A stretch of DNA of 64,000 bases from assembly GCA_966211795.1 (NCBI GenBank), contig CBIHNW010000006.1:124001-188000 (forward strand), read 5' to 3'. Made by a program: the position numbers and the translations under genes. The notes beneath the pieces were generated by a model. It ran no database searches. It was given only the letters and a program-made list of their open reading frames with translations, and had not been told where the DNA came from. How positions within the stretch are numbered: position 1 is the stretch's first letter; the number at the start of each line of letters is the position of its first letter. This document shows positions 51,667 to 59,357 of the stretch, piece by piece. Origin of the DNA: 21-14-0-10-47-8 sp966211795. GTDB lineage: Bacteria; Bdellovibrionota; Bdellovibrionia; Bdellovibrionales; Bdellovibrionaceae.

Positions 51667-53931
51667 ATGTCAGCAAAGATCGCAACCACTCCCGAGATGG
51701 TTAAAGAAGTTTATCGCAAATCCAATGAAAGATTGGCGATTGTTCGCAAACGTTTGAATCGTCCTCTCACTCTGGCCGAAAAAATTCTCTACGGCCATTT
51801 GGATGATCCACAAAATCAAGAGATGGAGCGCGGAAAAAGTTTCTTGCTCTTGCGACCGGATCGCGTGGCGATGCAGGACGCGACGGCGCAAATGGCGCTT
51901 TTGCAATTCATGCTCGCGGGCAAAGATGAAGCCGCGGTTCCTTCGACGGTTCACTGCGATCACTTGATCTTGTCGTATCAAGGCAAAGAAAAAGACATGC
52001 CGAACGCGATGAAAGTGAACGAAGAAGTTTTCAACTTTTTGTCGAGCGTGAGCTCTCGTTACGGCATCGGTTTCTGGAAACCGGGCGCAGGGATCATTCA
52101 CCAGGTGATCCTGGAAAACTATGCGTTTCCGGGTGGCTTGATGATCGGAACCGACTCGCACACGCCAAACGCGGGTGGTTTGGGAATGGAAGCGGTCGGT
52201 GTCGGTGGATCCGATGCTTCAGACGTGATGGCCGGTCTTCCTTGGGAAGTGAAAAATCCGAAATTGATCGGTGTTCACCTCAAAGGAAAAATGAGCGGTT
52301 GGACGTCGGCGAAAGACGTGATCTTGAAACTTTGCGGGATGCTGACCGTAAAAGGTGGAACCGATAAGATCGTCGAATATTTTGGTGAAGGCGCGGCGAC
52401 CCTGTCGTGCACCGGCAAAGCGACGATCTGTAACATGGGTGCCGAACTGGGCGCAACGTGCTCGGTGTTTCCTTACGACGACAAAATGGGTGCTTACTTG
52501 AAAGCCACCAACCGTGCCGAATTGGCGGCGGTCTCGGATCAACACCGAGATCTTTTGTCTGCCGATAAAGAAGTGGCGGCGGATCCGAAAAAATATTACG
52601 ACGAAGTTTACGAAATCGATTTGTCGACTCTCGAGCCGCACTTGGTGGGTCCGCACTCGCCGGATATCGCGCACCCGATTTCTTCGATGAAGCAATCGGC
52701 GCAGGAAAAAGGCTGGCCGACAAAATTGTCTTCGGCTTTGGTGGGTTCGTGCACGAACTCTTCTTATGAAGATATTGGTCGCTCGGCATTCGTGGCGAAG
52801 CAGGCTTTGGACAGCGGTTTGAAAATGCCTCAACCTTTCCTGGTCTCTCCGGGATCGACGCAGATCCAAAACACCATCGAGCGTGATGGTCAGATGGCGA
52901 CCTTGAATTCGGTCGGCGCAACGGTACTGGCGAATGCTTGCGGTCCTTGCATCGGTCAGTGGAAGCGCGACGATATCAAGGCGGGTGATAAGAACTCGAT
53001 CGTGACATCGTTCAACCGAAATTTCCGCGGACGCAATGACTCGAACAACGAAACTTTGGCGTTCATCGCTTCTCCGGAAATCGTCATGGCTTTGGGGTTG
53101 GCGGGACGTTTGGATTTCAATCCGTTGACGGATGAGCTCGACACGCCAAAAGGCAAAATCAAATTGAAAGCGCCCGAGGCTCCGGAACTTCCGGCCAAAG
53201 GTTACGTCGCGGATCCACTGGGCTATCAAGCTCCAGCGGGTCGCGAGGCTTCCATCGCGGTGAGCCCGACTTCGGATCGTTTGCAGATCCTGAAGCCGTT
53301 CACCGTTTGGGATGGCAAAGATTTTAACGATCAAATCGTTTTGGCCAAAGCCAAAGGCAAATGCACGACGGATCATATCAGCCCGGGTGGTCCTTGGCTG
53401 AAATACCGTGGTCACTTGGATAACATTTCAAACAACATGCTCTTGGGTGCGGACAATGCTTTCACCGGTGAAATCGGCAAAGGCAAAGATCAACTGACGG
53501 GCAAGACCGGCATCGAATTCAACAAGCTCGCTCGTGAATACCAAAAAGCGGGTCACGGTTGGGTGATCATCGGTGACGAAAACTATGGCGAGGGTTCTTC
53601 CCGTGAACACGCGGCGATGTCGCCTCGATTCCTGGGTGGCACGGCCGTGATCACACGAAGCTTCGCTCGTATCCATGAAACGAACTTGAAAAAGCAGGGC
53701 GTTCTCGCGCTGACTTTTGCAGATCCAAAAGATTACGACAAAATTCAGGAAGACGACCGTGTGACATTGTCAGACCTCGCAAGCATTGCCCCAGGCAAGA
53801 ACGTGATGATGACCGTGAAACACAAAGACGGCTCAACTGAAACCATCCAGCTCAAGCATTCTTACAATGCCGAGCAGATTCGCTGGTTCAAAGCCGGCAG
53901 CGCCCTGAACCTGATCGCAAAAGGAAAATAA
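51667..53931 (+). CDS. Aconitate hydratase, mitochondrial-like type
   Basis: 754 residues from ATG 51667; the upstream extension to 51568 is not family-like. The length and the start (SAKIATTPEMVKEVYRKSNERL) fit the AcnM-like (mitochondrial-type) aconitase. The [4Fe-4S] ligands are in ALVGSCTNSSYEDIG and ANACGPCIGQWKR, with active-site regions VHCDH, GTDSHTPNAGGLGM and GEGSSREHAAMSPRFLGG. It isomerises citrate and isocitrate, feeding both the TCA cycle and the glyoxylate shunt encoded at 15.5-18.5 kb. Its stop codon lies in a REP-like repeat. Confidence 0.96.
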   Translation: MSAKIATTPEMVKEVYRKSNERLAIVRKRLNRPLTLAEKILYGHLDDPQNQEMERGKSFLLLRPDRVAMQDATAQMALLQFMLAGKDEAAVPSTVHCDHLILSYQGKEKDMPNAMKVNEEVFNFLSSVSSRYGIGFWKPGAGIIHQVILENYAFPGGLMIGTDSHTPNAGGLGMEAVGVGGSDASDVMAGLPWEVKNPKLIGVHLKGKMSGWTSAKDVILKLCGMLTVKGGTDKIVEYFGEGAATLSCTGKATICNMGAELGATCSVFPYDDKMGAYLKATNRAELAAVSDQHRDLLSADKEVAADPKKYYDEVYEIDLSTLEPHLVGPHSPDIAHPISSMKQSAQEKGWPTKLSSALVGSCTNSSYEDIGRSAFVAKQALDSGLKMPQPFLVSPGSTQIQNTIERDGQMATLNSVGATVLANACGPCIGQWKRDDIKAGDKNSIVTSFNRNFRGRNDSNNETLAFIASPEIVMALGLAGRLDFNPLTDELDTPKGKIKLKAPEAPELPAKGYVADPLGYQAPAGREASIAVSPTSDRLQILKPFTVWDGKDFNDQIVLAKAKGKCTTDHISPGGPWLKYRGHLDNISNNMLLGADNAFTGEIGKGKDQLTGKTGIEFNKLAREYQKAGHGWVIIGDENYGEGSSREHAAMSPRFLGGTAVITRSFARIHETNLKKQGVLALTFADPKDYDKIQEDDRVTLSDLASIAPGKNVMMTVKHKDGSTETIQLKHSYNAEQIRWFKAGSALNLIAKGK

Positions 53932-54020
53932 AAGTGTCCGTGGACGCGAGGATGCGAAGCTCGACTTCGCAGCATCGCGGGACTTTTTCGGCGGGTCGGC
54001 GCGTTGCGCGCCACCGCTTA
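53929..54020 (+). repeat. Diverged REP-like repeat after aconitase (copy 4)
   Basis: Begins TAAAAGTGTCCGTG, matching the REP head at its first 13-14 nt, then an imperfect hairpin (CGCGA...TGCGAAG / CTTCGCAG...TCGCG) and CTTTTTCGGCGGGTCGG, followed by GGCGCG-TTG-CGCGCC. The TAA is the aconitase stop codon. Confidence 0.75.
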
Positions 54021-54037
54021 AAAGAGAAAATTCAAGA

Positions 54038-54072
54038 AGAGCGAGGTCGAAAGCCTCGCTCTTTTTTTTTTT
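54038..54072 (+). terminator. Terminator after aconitase
   Basis: AGAGCGAGG / CCTCGCTCT, 9 bp, 7-nt loop, followed by ten or more T's. A textbook intrinsic terminator. Confidence 0.92.
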
Positions 54073-54222
54073 TGAGAGTGCTCCTTCCTGTCTAAGTCCT
54101 GCCTTTGTCCAAGACAGATCAAAGAATTGAATGAAATTGTGCTGATGTGTTTGAGATATTTTTTTTGCCGATGAGCAGGAGAGGTCGTCTTGGCAGAGAA
54201 TCGAGGGGCCCTCGAGCGATAT

Positions 54223-54254
54223 CCAATATGTTGGTCAAAATTCCAACATATTGG
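54223..54254. promoter_or_regulatory. Perfect inverted repeat upstream of doxX-like gene, candidate operator
   Basis: CCAATATGTTGG (54223-54234) and CCAACATATTGG (54243-54254) are perfectly complementary over 12 bp with an 8-nt spacer. Each arm is itself nearly symmetric (CCAA...TTGG), giving two half-site pairs on one face about 20 bp apart, as for a dimeric repressor bound twice. It lies 200 bp upstream of the DoxX gene, in the 520-bp gap 53932-54452 in which I find no gene. Confidence 0.55.
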
Positions 54255-54452
54255 AATTGATTTGAAGCTGGCATTCGACCTTCTTTTGTCTGTCAGTCTA
54301 TTGTCCTTTTTCCCAATGTATCGAAAATCTCGGTCAGACCCATCGATGGAAGAGTGTTGTCTGTCATATTTTCGAATGCTGGTGTTGGTCTTTCTCTTGC
54401 ACTCTTCTGGGCGAGCTGGGTTTGAAACGATCCCAGCTGACGAGGAGGAAAT

Positions 54453-54941
54453 ATGGCTACGGTTTTAAATACTGAGAATGATCTTCGGTTGAATGTTCGC
54501 AGTCCGGTGCAGTCGGTGGCGAATGTGGCCCCAATTCTGGTGCCGCTCGGCCGGCTGCTATTTTCGCTGATTTTTATTCTTTCGGGTTTGCACCATTTCA
54601 CCAGCGAAACGATCGGTTACGCCGCCAGTGCCGGAGTGCCGATGGCGAACTTTTTGGTTCCATTGTCGGGAGCGATTGCCGTTTTGGGTGGGCTTAGCAT
54701 CCTGGTTGGGTACCAGGCGCGATGGGGAGCTTTGTTGTTGCTGATTTTTCTCGTGCCGGTGACGTTGATGATGCATAACTTCTGGGCCGTGTCGGAGCCG
54801 ATGATGCGAAATATGCAGATGGCGCACTTTATGAAAAACTTGGCCTTGATGGGGTCAGCGATTTTGATCTTTTTCTTTGGCTCAGGCCCAACCAGCATCG
54901 ATAGCCGCGTTCATCATGCATCGGAAAAATTGGCCGAGTGA
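54453..54941 (+). CDS. DoxX family membrane protein
   Basis: 162 residues behind GAGGAGGAAAT. Four hydrophobic helices: LVPLGRLLFSLIFILSGLHHF, MANFLVPLSGAIAVLGGLSILVGY, GALLLLIFLVPVTLMMHNFW, MKNLALMGSAILIFFFG. The GRLLF...SGLHHF start and NLALMGSAILI are typical of DoxX/YphA proteins, which associate with redox and sulfur metabolism; an exact role is unknown. Confidence 0.88.
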   Translation: MATVLNTENDLRLNVRSPVQSVANVAPILVPLGRLLFSLIFILSGLHHFTSETIGYAASAGVPMANFLVPLSGAIAVLGGLSILVGYQARWGALLLLIFLVPVTLMMHNFWAVSEPMMRNMQMAHFMKNLALMGSAILIFFFGSGPTSIDSRVHHASEKLAE

Positions 54942-55014
54942 GATCAGTGAGAATGCCGAGCGAGTCTTTTGAGATCTGAGACGCCGGTCGTTTGCCGGCC
55001 GTTAACGGTGCGTA

Positions 55015-55038
55015 GAACTGCGGTTTGACCCGCAGTTC
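55015..55038. terminator. Hairpin between convergent genes
   Basis: GAACTGCGG / CCGCAGTTC, 9 bp, 6-nt loop, between doxX (ends 54941) and the convergent lipoprotein gene (ends 55053). No T-tract. Confidence 0.45.
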
Positions 55039-55052
55039 AGTGCGATTCAATG

Positions 55053-55568
55053 TTATTTGGTCGGGACGTATTTGACTTCGCTATCGATGGCTTCGATCAG
55101 GTTTAGGCAAACTCCGCGGAAATTAAATTTCACGGGCTCGGTGGGGCGAGCCGTGATTTCCGATTTGCATTCGTAATCTTTGGAGGCAACCGTTAGGGTC
55201 GCGGATTTCGAATCGCTCGAAGTCACCAGGAACGAGCGGCCCTTGTCATCAACGCTGGCGTTGACGGTCGCGGTCGCCGAGACCACTTTGCTATTGTAGG
55301 TGCAAGTGATGGTTTGGGTGATGCTGGTCGGTTGAAAGGCCAGGGTCTTCTGGATTTGCACATTGTCTGCCGTTTGTTTGAAGATGCTCCATGAAGATTG
55401 GTAGATCGAGCTGCCGGCCGGTTCGGAAGTGCCGCAGACTTCGGTTTTGGTCGTATCGCTGTCACCAATTTTATTGTTAAAAGGGCTAAGCGTATTTGGA
55501 TCATTTTCCACTTTTCCACAAGCCGCCAAGACCAACAGAGACACAAGTGCAACACCTCGAAATTTCAT
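55053..55568 (-). CDS. Small lipoprotein
   Basis: 171 residues with lipobox LVLAACGK. The mature part has a low-complexity N-terminus and a beta-rich domain (QTITCTYNSKVVSATATVNA, KSATLTVASKDYECKSEITARP, FNFRGVCLNLIEAI) with four further Cys (EVCG, ITCT, YECK, GVCL). Likely outer-membrane-attached. No family recognised. Confidence 0.75.
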   Translation of the reverse strand: MKFRGVALVSLLVLAACGKVENDPNTLSPFNNKIGDSDTTKTEVCGTSEPAGSSIYQSSWSIFKQTADNVQIQKTLAFQPTSITQTITCTYNSKVVSATATVNASVDDKGRSFLVTSSDSKSATLTVASKDYECKSEITARPTEPVKFNFRGVCLNLIEAIDSEVKYVPTK

Positions 55569-55747
55569 TCAAAATCCTCCCGATGGAAATATGACAACAT
55601 TTGACAAATCCCAAGGCAACGACCTCGAGGTCCAGCTTTGAGCAGACTTGGAGCAATGCGGTGCCTTTTCGGGGGGAAGAATTGAGGTGACAGTCGCAAA
55701 GCGCGGTCATAGCCTTTTCGCCGAAATCCTAAAAAAGGGGAAACAAA

Positions 55748-57430
55748 ATGAAATTTTTGGCGTTTTGCATGGTGCTGGTCGCAGCTTTGGCGGGCCAAGC
55801 GCAAACACAAGGTCAGCTCTTGGATGCAAATTTGAAAACAAAATTGCAGCAAGAAATCGACTATATCGGAAATCTTTACGGAACTGCCTACGCTCCGAAG
55901 ACTTGGAAAGAAACTCATCTCGGATGGAATCTTGCAAACGAAGTCGCGGTGGCGAAAACCAAGCTGCTAACGGCACAAACCATGACGGACGCGCGACAAA
56001 TCGTTGCGGACTTGATCAACTCGACCGCCGATTATCACGTCAGCTTCTCGTTCTACGCGACGGAAAAAGCGACCCTGCCATTTCAAGTGAAAACGGTGCA
56101 GGGAAAAACACTGATCGTCTATATCGATCGCACCAAGCTTTCAGAAGTGGCCTTTCCATTTCACGAGGGTGATGAGCTGTTGACGATGGATCAGATGCCG
56201 GTTGCGCAGGTTCAGAGCGCGATCGTGACCTACATCGGTGCCAACATTCCAGAAACGGATGTGGCGCTGACGGATCTGTACATCACCAAACGATCGGCGA
56301 ATGTCGGTGCACCGGTGCCACACGGACCCGTCACTTTGGCATTGAAGCGCGCGGCGGACGACAGCGTGGGCACCGTGACTTTGTCTTGGGAGTACACCCC
56401 AGAGCAATTGTCGCAGAAGACGCCGTTTTCTTTGGCGCGCATGAAGAAAAGCCTTTTCCAAAAAATGATGATCGGATCAAAAGCGATGCCGTTTGTGGCG
56501 GAAGACGCTCAGCAAGCCGAAAATACTTTCAGCTTGGGCGTGAAAAAACCTTTCTTGCCAAACTTTGGTGAGCGCATTTGGGAAACGGCAGCGGACAATT
56601 CTTTTGACGCCTACATTTACCAAAATGAAGAAGGTCAGTTGATCGGTGTGATTCGCATCTCGCAATACATCGTTGATGATTACAATAAAGCGGTGAAAGA
56701 TTTCGCCGGCATCATTCAGCATTTTGAAAAGCACACGGCAGCCATGGTGATCGACCAGAACAACAATCCTGGCGGATCGGTTTTTTATCTTTATGCCTTG
56801 GCTTCGATGATGTCGGATCAAGCGCTGACAGTACCAAAACATAAAATTGCATTGACCGCGGCGGAAGCGTCGGAATGTGTGGCGCTGAATCAGTCTTTGG
56901 CATCCGTGAAAAACGATGAAGATGCGAAGAAAGCTCTCGAAAGTGAAATGAGCGGATACCCGGGCAGCTACCAAATGGCTTTGGGCATGCGCGATTACTG
57001 TGACATGGTCTTGCGTGAATTCCAGGAAGGCAAAAGTCTTTCGACTGCTTATTACCTCTGGGGAGTCGACAAGATCACGCCAAACGCGATTCATTACACG
57101 AAGCCTGTCGTGCTGCTGGTGAACCAGCTTGATTTTTCCGGCGGAGATTTCTTTCCGGCCATCATGCAAGACAACAAGCGCGTGACGATCGTGGGAACCC
57201 GCACGGCCGGTGCCGGTGGATTTGTGTTGGAAGCGACTTTCCCGAACAACATTGGTCTTGAGACGGTGCGCTTTACGGGCTCGATCGCCGAGCGTGTAAA
57301 TCTGAATCCGATCGAAAATCTCGGCGTCACTCCGGATGTGAATTTGCCGATCACTGTCAGCGACATCCGAAATGGATTTAAAGATTATCAGGATGAAGTG
57401 CGCACAGTTTTGAAAACTTTGATCAAATAA
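55748..57430 (+). CDS. Exported S41 family peptidase with PDZ-like domain
   Basis: 560 residues with signal peptide (KFLAFCMVLVAALAGQAQ). A PDZ-like segment (AFPFHEGDELLTMDQMPVAQVQ) precedes the S41 domain: GVIRISQYIVDDYNKAVKDF, AAMVIDQNNNPGGSVF, then VVLLVNQLDFSGGDFFPAIMQDN (nucleophile Ser in DFSGG) and VGTRTAGAGGFV. This is the order of C-terminal processing (tail-specific) peptidases; the closest overall shape is the CPAF/Tsp-like group. The general base Lys/Gln is not assigned. Likely periplasmic or secreted protease. Confidence 0.82.
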   Translation: MKFLAFCMVLVAALAGQAQTQGQLLDANLKTKLQQEIDYIGNLYGTAYAPKTWKETHLGWNLANEVAVAKTKLLTAQTMTDARQIVADLINSTADYHVSFSFYATEKATLPFQVKTVQGKTLIVYIDRTKLSEVAFPFHEGDELLTMDQMPVAQVQSAIVTYIGANIPETDVALTDLYITKRSANVGAPVPHGPVTLALKRAADDSVGTVTLSWEYTPEQLSQKTPFSLARMKKSLFQKMMIGSKAMPFVAEDAQQAENTFSLGVKKPFLPNFGERIWETAADNSFDAYIYQNEEGQLIGVIRISQYIVDDYNKAVKDFAGIIQHFEKHTAAMVIDQNNNPGGSVFYLYALASMMSDQALTVPKHKIALTAAEASECVALNQSLASVKNDEDAKKALESEMSGYPGSYQMALGMRDYCDMVLREFQEGKSLSTAYYLWGVDKITPNAIHYTKPVVLLVNQLDFSGGDFFPAIMQDNKRVTIVGTRTAGAGGFVLEATFPNNIGLETVRFTGSIAERVNLNPIENLGVTPDVNLPITVSDIRNGFKDYQDEVRTVLKTLIK

Positions 57431-57489
57431 AAACTCTTTTCAAAGCCTTTGTCCGAGGCTGAGAACAGAACAAATTTAGAATTGAGTGA

Positions 57490-57520
57490 AAGCCTCTCTG
57501 AAGTTCAGAGGGGCTTTTTT
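57490..57520 (+). terminator. Terminator after S41 peptidase
   Basis: AAGCCTCTCTGA / TCAGAGGGGCTT with one G-U pair, 3-nt loop, followed by TTTT. Intrinsic terminator. Confidence 0.85.
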
Positions 57521-57639
57521 ATTTTGTGCAACCGCCAATAGCCCGCATGCATCAAGGATTTTACGGTGCTCAGCGATATCGATCGCAATTGACACGATAT
57601 TAGGAAATGGATTGTCATAATGACCACAGGAGGAAAATC

Positions 57640-58350
57640 ATGAATTTTTTCGCTAAGGCCCTGCACGATGGGGGACCTTTCCTTTATGTTATCATTGCAT
57701 TTGGTGTCATCACTCTCTCTTTCATTATCGAACGCTACCGCGCTCTTTACGTCAGTCACCGCGCGGTTCCCGAGGTTTTCGTCACGCAGATTCGCGAGAT
57801 GATTCGTCAGCTGCAGTTCGCGAATGCCGCCAAAATTTCCAAAGAGACGAAGACCGCACTGGGTCGCATCGTTGCCGCTGCCTGCCAGTTGCGAAGCCGC
57901 GGAGCTTCGGACGAAGAAGTGCAAGCCCGCATGGACGAAGCCTTGACGACAGAAATCGAGCGCATCGACAAGCGCACGGGATTTTTGGCGATGTTCGGTA
58001 ACGTCTCGACGCTTTTGGGTCTTTTGGGAACCATCGTCGGTATGATTCACTCTTTCGGTGCGGTGGCGGAAGCTAGCCCCGTCGATCGCGCAACCTTGCT
58101 CAGCAAAGGGATTTCCGAGGCGATGAATTGCACGGCCTTTGGTTTGATCGTCGCGGTTCCGGCTCTGGTCGCTTACTCGATTTTCCAAAATAAAACGGAT
58201 CATCTGGTCAAGGAGCTCACGCAAAAGACCAGCCAGATTTATCACGACCTGCTATTCAGTTTTGATCCGGGCGCACGCAAAGCCAAAGCGCCAGTCGCTG
58301 GCGCCGTGACCACGGATCTCGATCAGGAATCTGCAGAAACATGGCAGTAG
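57640..58350 (+). CDS. MotA/TolQ/ExbB proton channel family protein
   Basis: 236 residues from ATG 57640 behind CAGGAGGA. TolQ-type topology: one N-terminal helix (GPFLYVIIAFGVITLSFIIERYRAL), a long cytoplasmic loop, then GFLAMFGNVSTLLGLLGTIVGMIHSFGAV and ISEAMNCTAFGLIVAVPALVAYSIF, the two channel-lining helices with the family's G-L-L-G-T-V-x-G motif. It energises outer-envelope work with the proton gradient. It is first in a seven-gene operon that resembles the AglRQS-type gliding motors of myxobacteria. Confidence 0.93.
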   Translation: MNFFAKALHDGGPFLYVIIAFGVITLSFIIERYRALYVSHRAVPEVFVTQIREMIRQLQFANAAKISKETKTALGRIVAAACQLRSRGASDEEVQARMDEALTTEIERIDKRTGFLAMFGNVSTLLGLLGTIVGMIHSFGAVAEASPVDRATLLSKGISEAMNCTAFGLIVAVPALVAYSIFQNKTDHLVKELTQKTSQIYHDLLFSFDPGARKAKAPVAGAVTTDLDQESAETWQ

Positions 58351-58826
58351 CGATCGGTCCCGCGAACGGGAGCAAGAAGAGCCTGGATGCCGAGATCAAC
58401 TTGGTGCCCTTTATCGATCTGCTGTCGATGTGCATCTGCTTTTTGCTGATGACGGCGATTTGGGTCGAGCTCAACTCGATCGACGTGAAGCAGGCCTTGG
58501 GAACCGAGGGGCTGGCGCCGAATGTCGGCTACGATCTCGAGGTTCGCTACGCGAGCAACAGTCATCTGCAGTTGGTGACTTTGCGGGGTGGCCAAACCGT
58601 GCGCACCGTCGCCATCGATCAGAATGACTTTGAAGCGGCAGTAATGACATTGGGAAATCATGTCGGCACTTTCATGGGCGTGATCGGTGCTGAAGCCGAA
58701 CCCGCCAAGGTGACGGCGCGAATCGTGCCGTCAAAAGATTTGAATTACGCTCAATTGGTGGAAACTTTGGACTCGCTCAGGGGAAATGGAATCACCGAAG
58801 TCGGTGTGGTTCCGGTAAGGAATTAG
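58341..58826 (+). CDS. ExbD/TolR-like protein 1
   Basis: 161 residues. A single helix follows INLVPFIDLLSMCICFLLMTAIW; the N-terminal acidic residue (Asp in PFIDLL) is the conserved channel Asp of TolR/ExbD. The rest is periplasmic. It overlaps the TolQ-like gene by 10 bp. It works with TolQ and the second TolR-like protein. Confidence 0.88.
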   Translation: MAVAIGPANGSKKSLDAEINLVPFIDLLSMCICFLLMTAIWVELNSIDVKQALGTEGLAPNVGYDLEVRYASNSHLQLVTLRGGQTVRTVAIDQNDFEAAVMTLGNHVGTFMGVIGAEAEPAKVTARIVPSKDLNYAQLVETLDSLRGNGITEVGVVPVRN

Positions 58827-58829
58827 TCT

Positions 58830-59357
58830 ATGGTTGTCGGAGTGGATCGACTGCAGGTCGGACATTTTCAAAAACATTTGGTCGCGCGCGAGCATCGCAA
58901 GAACAAGATCCGCAAGACCGGGGCGGCTTCGTTGATGCTGACCTCGATGGTGGACATGTTCAGTCTGCTCGTGATCTTTCTGCTGCAAACTTTTTCCAGC
59001 AGTCCGGCCGTGATGTCGATTCAAAAGGGCATCAATCTGCCGCAAGCCGTGACCGGCATGGTGACCGGCGATGCGCCGGTGCTTTCTCTCTCGGCGGACG
59101 ACGTGGTGCTGGACCAGAAATCCTTCGGGACGCTCGCGACAACGATGCAAAAACCGCAGGCGCTGCTGACCCGGCTTGAAGAACTGAAGATGGCATGGAT
59201 GAAACTTCATCCCAAAGATTCGTTTCACGGCGACATTCATTTGCAGGCGGATAAAGGCATGTCCGCGGTCGATGTGTCGATGATGATGAACATTTTGATG
59301 AGTCAGGGATTTCAAACGGTCCACATGGCGGTCATCGCCGGTGGGAAGGGGCCTTGA
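58830..59357 (+). CDS. ExbD/TolR-like protein 2
   Basis: 175 residues with one helix near the N-terminus (ASLMLTSMVDMFSLLVIFLLQTF, conserved Asp in MVDMF) and a periplasmic domain. Its stop overlaps the next start by 1 nt. Two different TolR-like proteins with one TolQ is the pattern of Agl-type motors in myxobacteria. Confidence 0.85.
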   Translation: MVVGVDRLQVGHFQKHLVAREHRKNKIRKTGAASLMLTSMVDMFSLLVIFLLQTFSSSPAVMSIQKGINLPQAVTGMVTGDAPVLSLSADDVVLDQKSFGTLATTMQKPQALLTRLEELKMAWMKLHPKDSFHGDIHLQADKGMSAVDVSMMMNILMSQGFQTVHMAVIAGGKGP

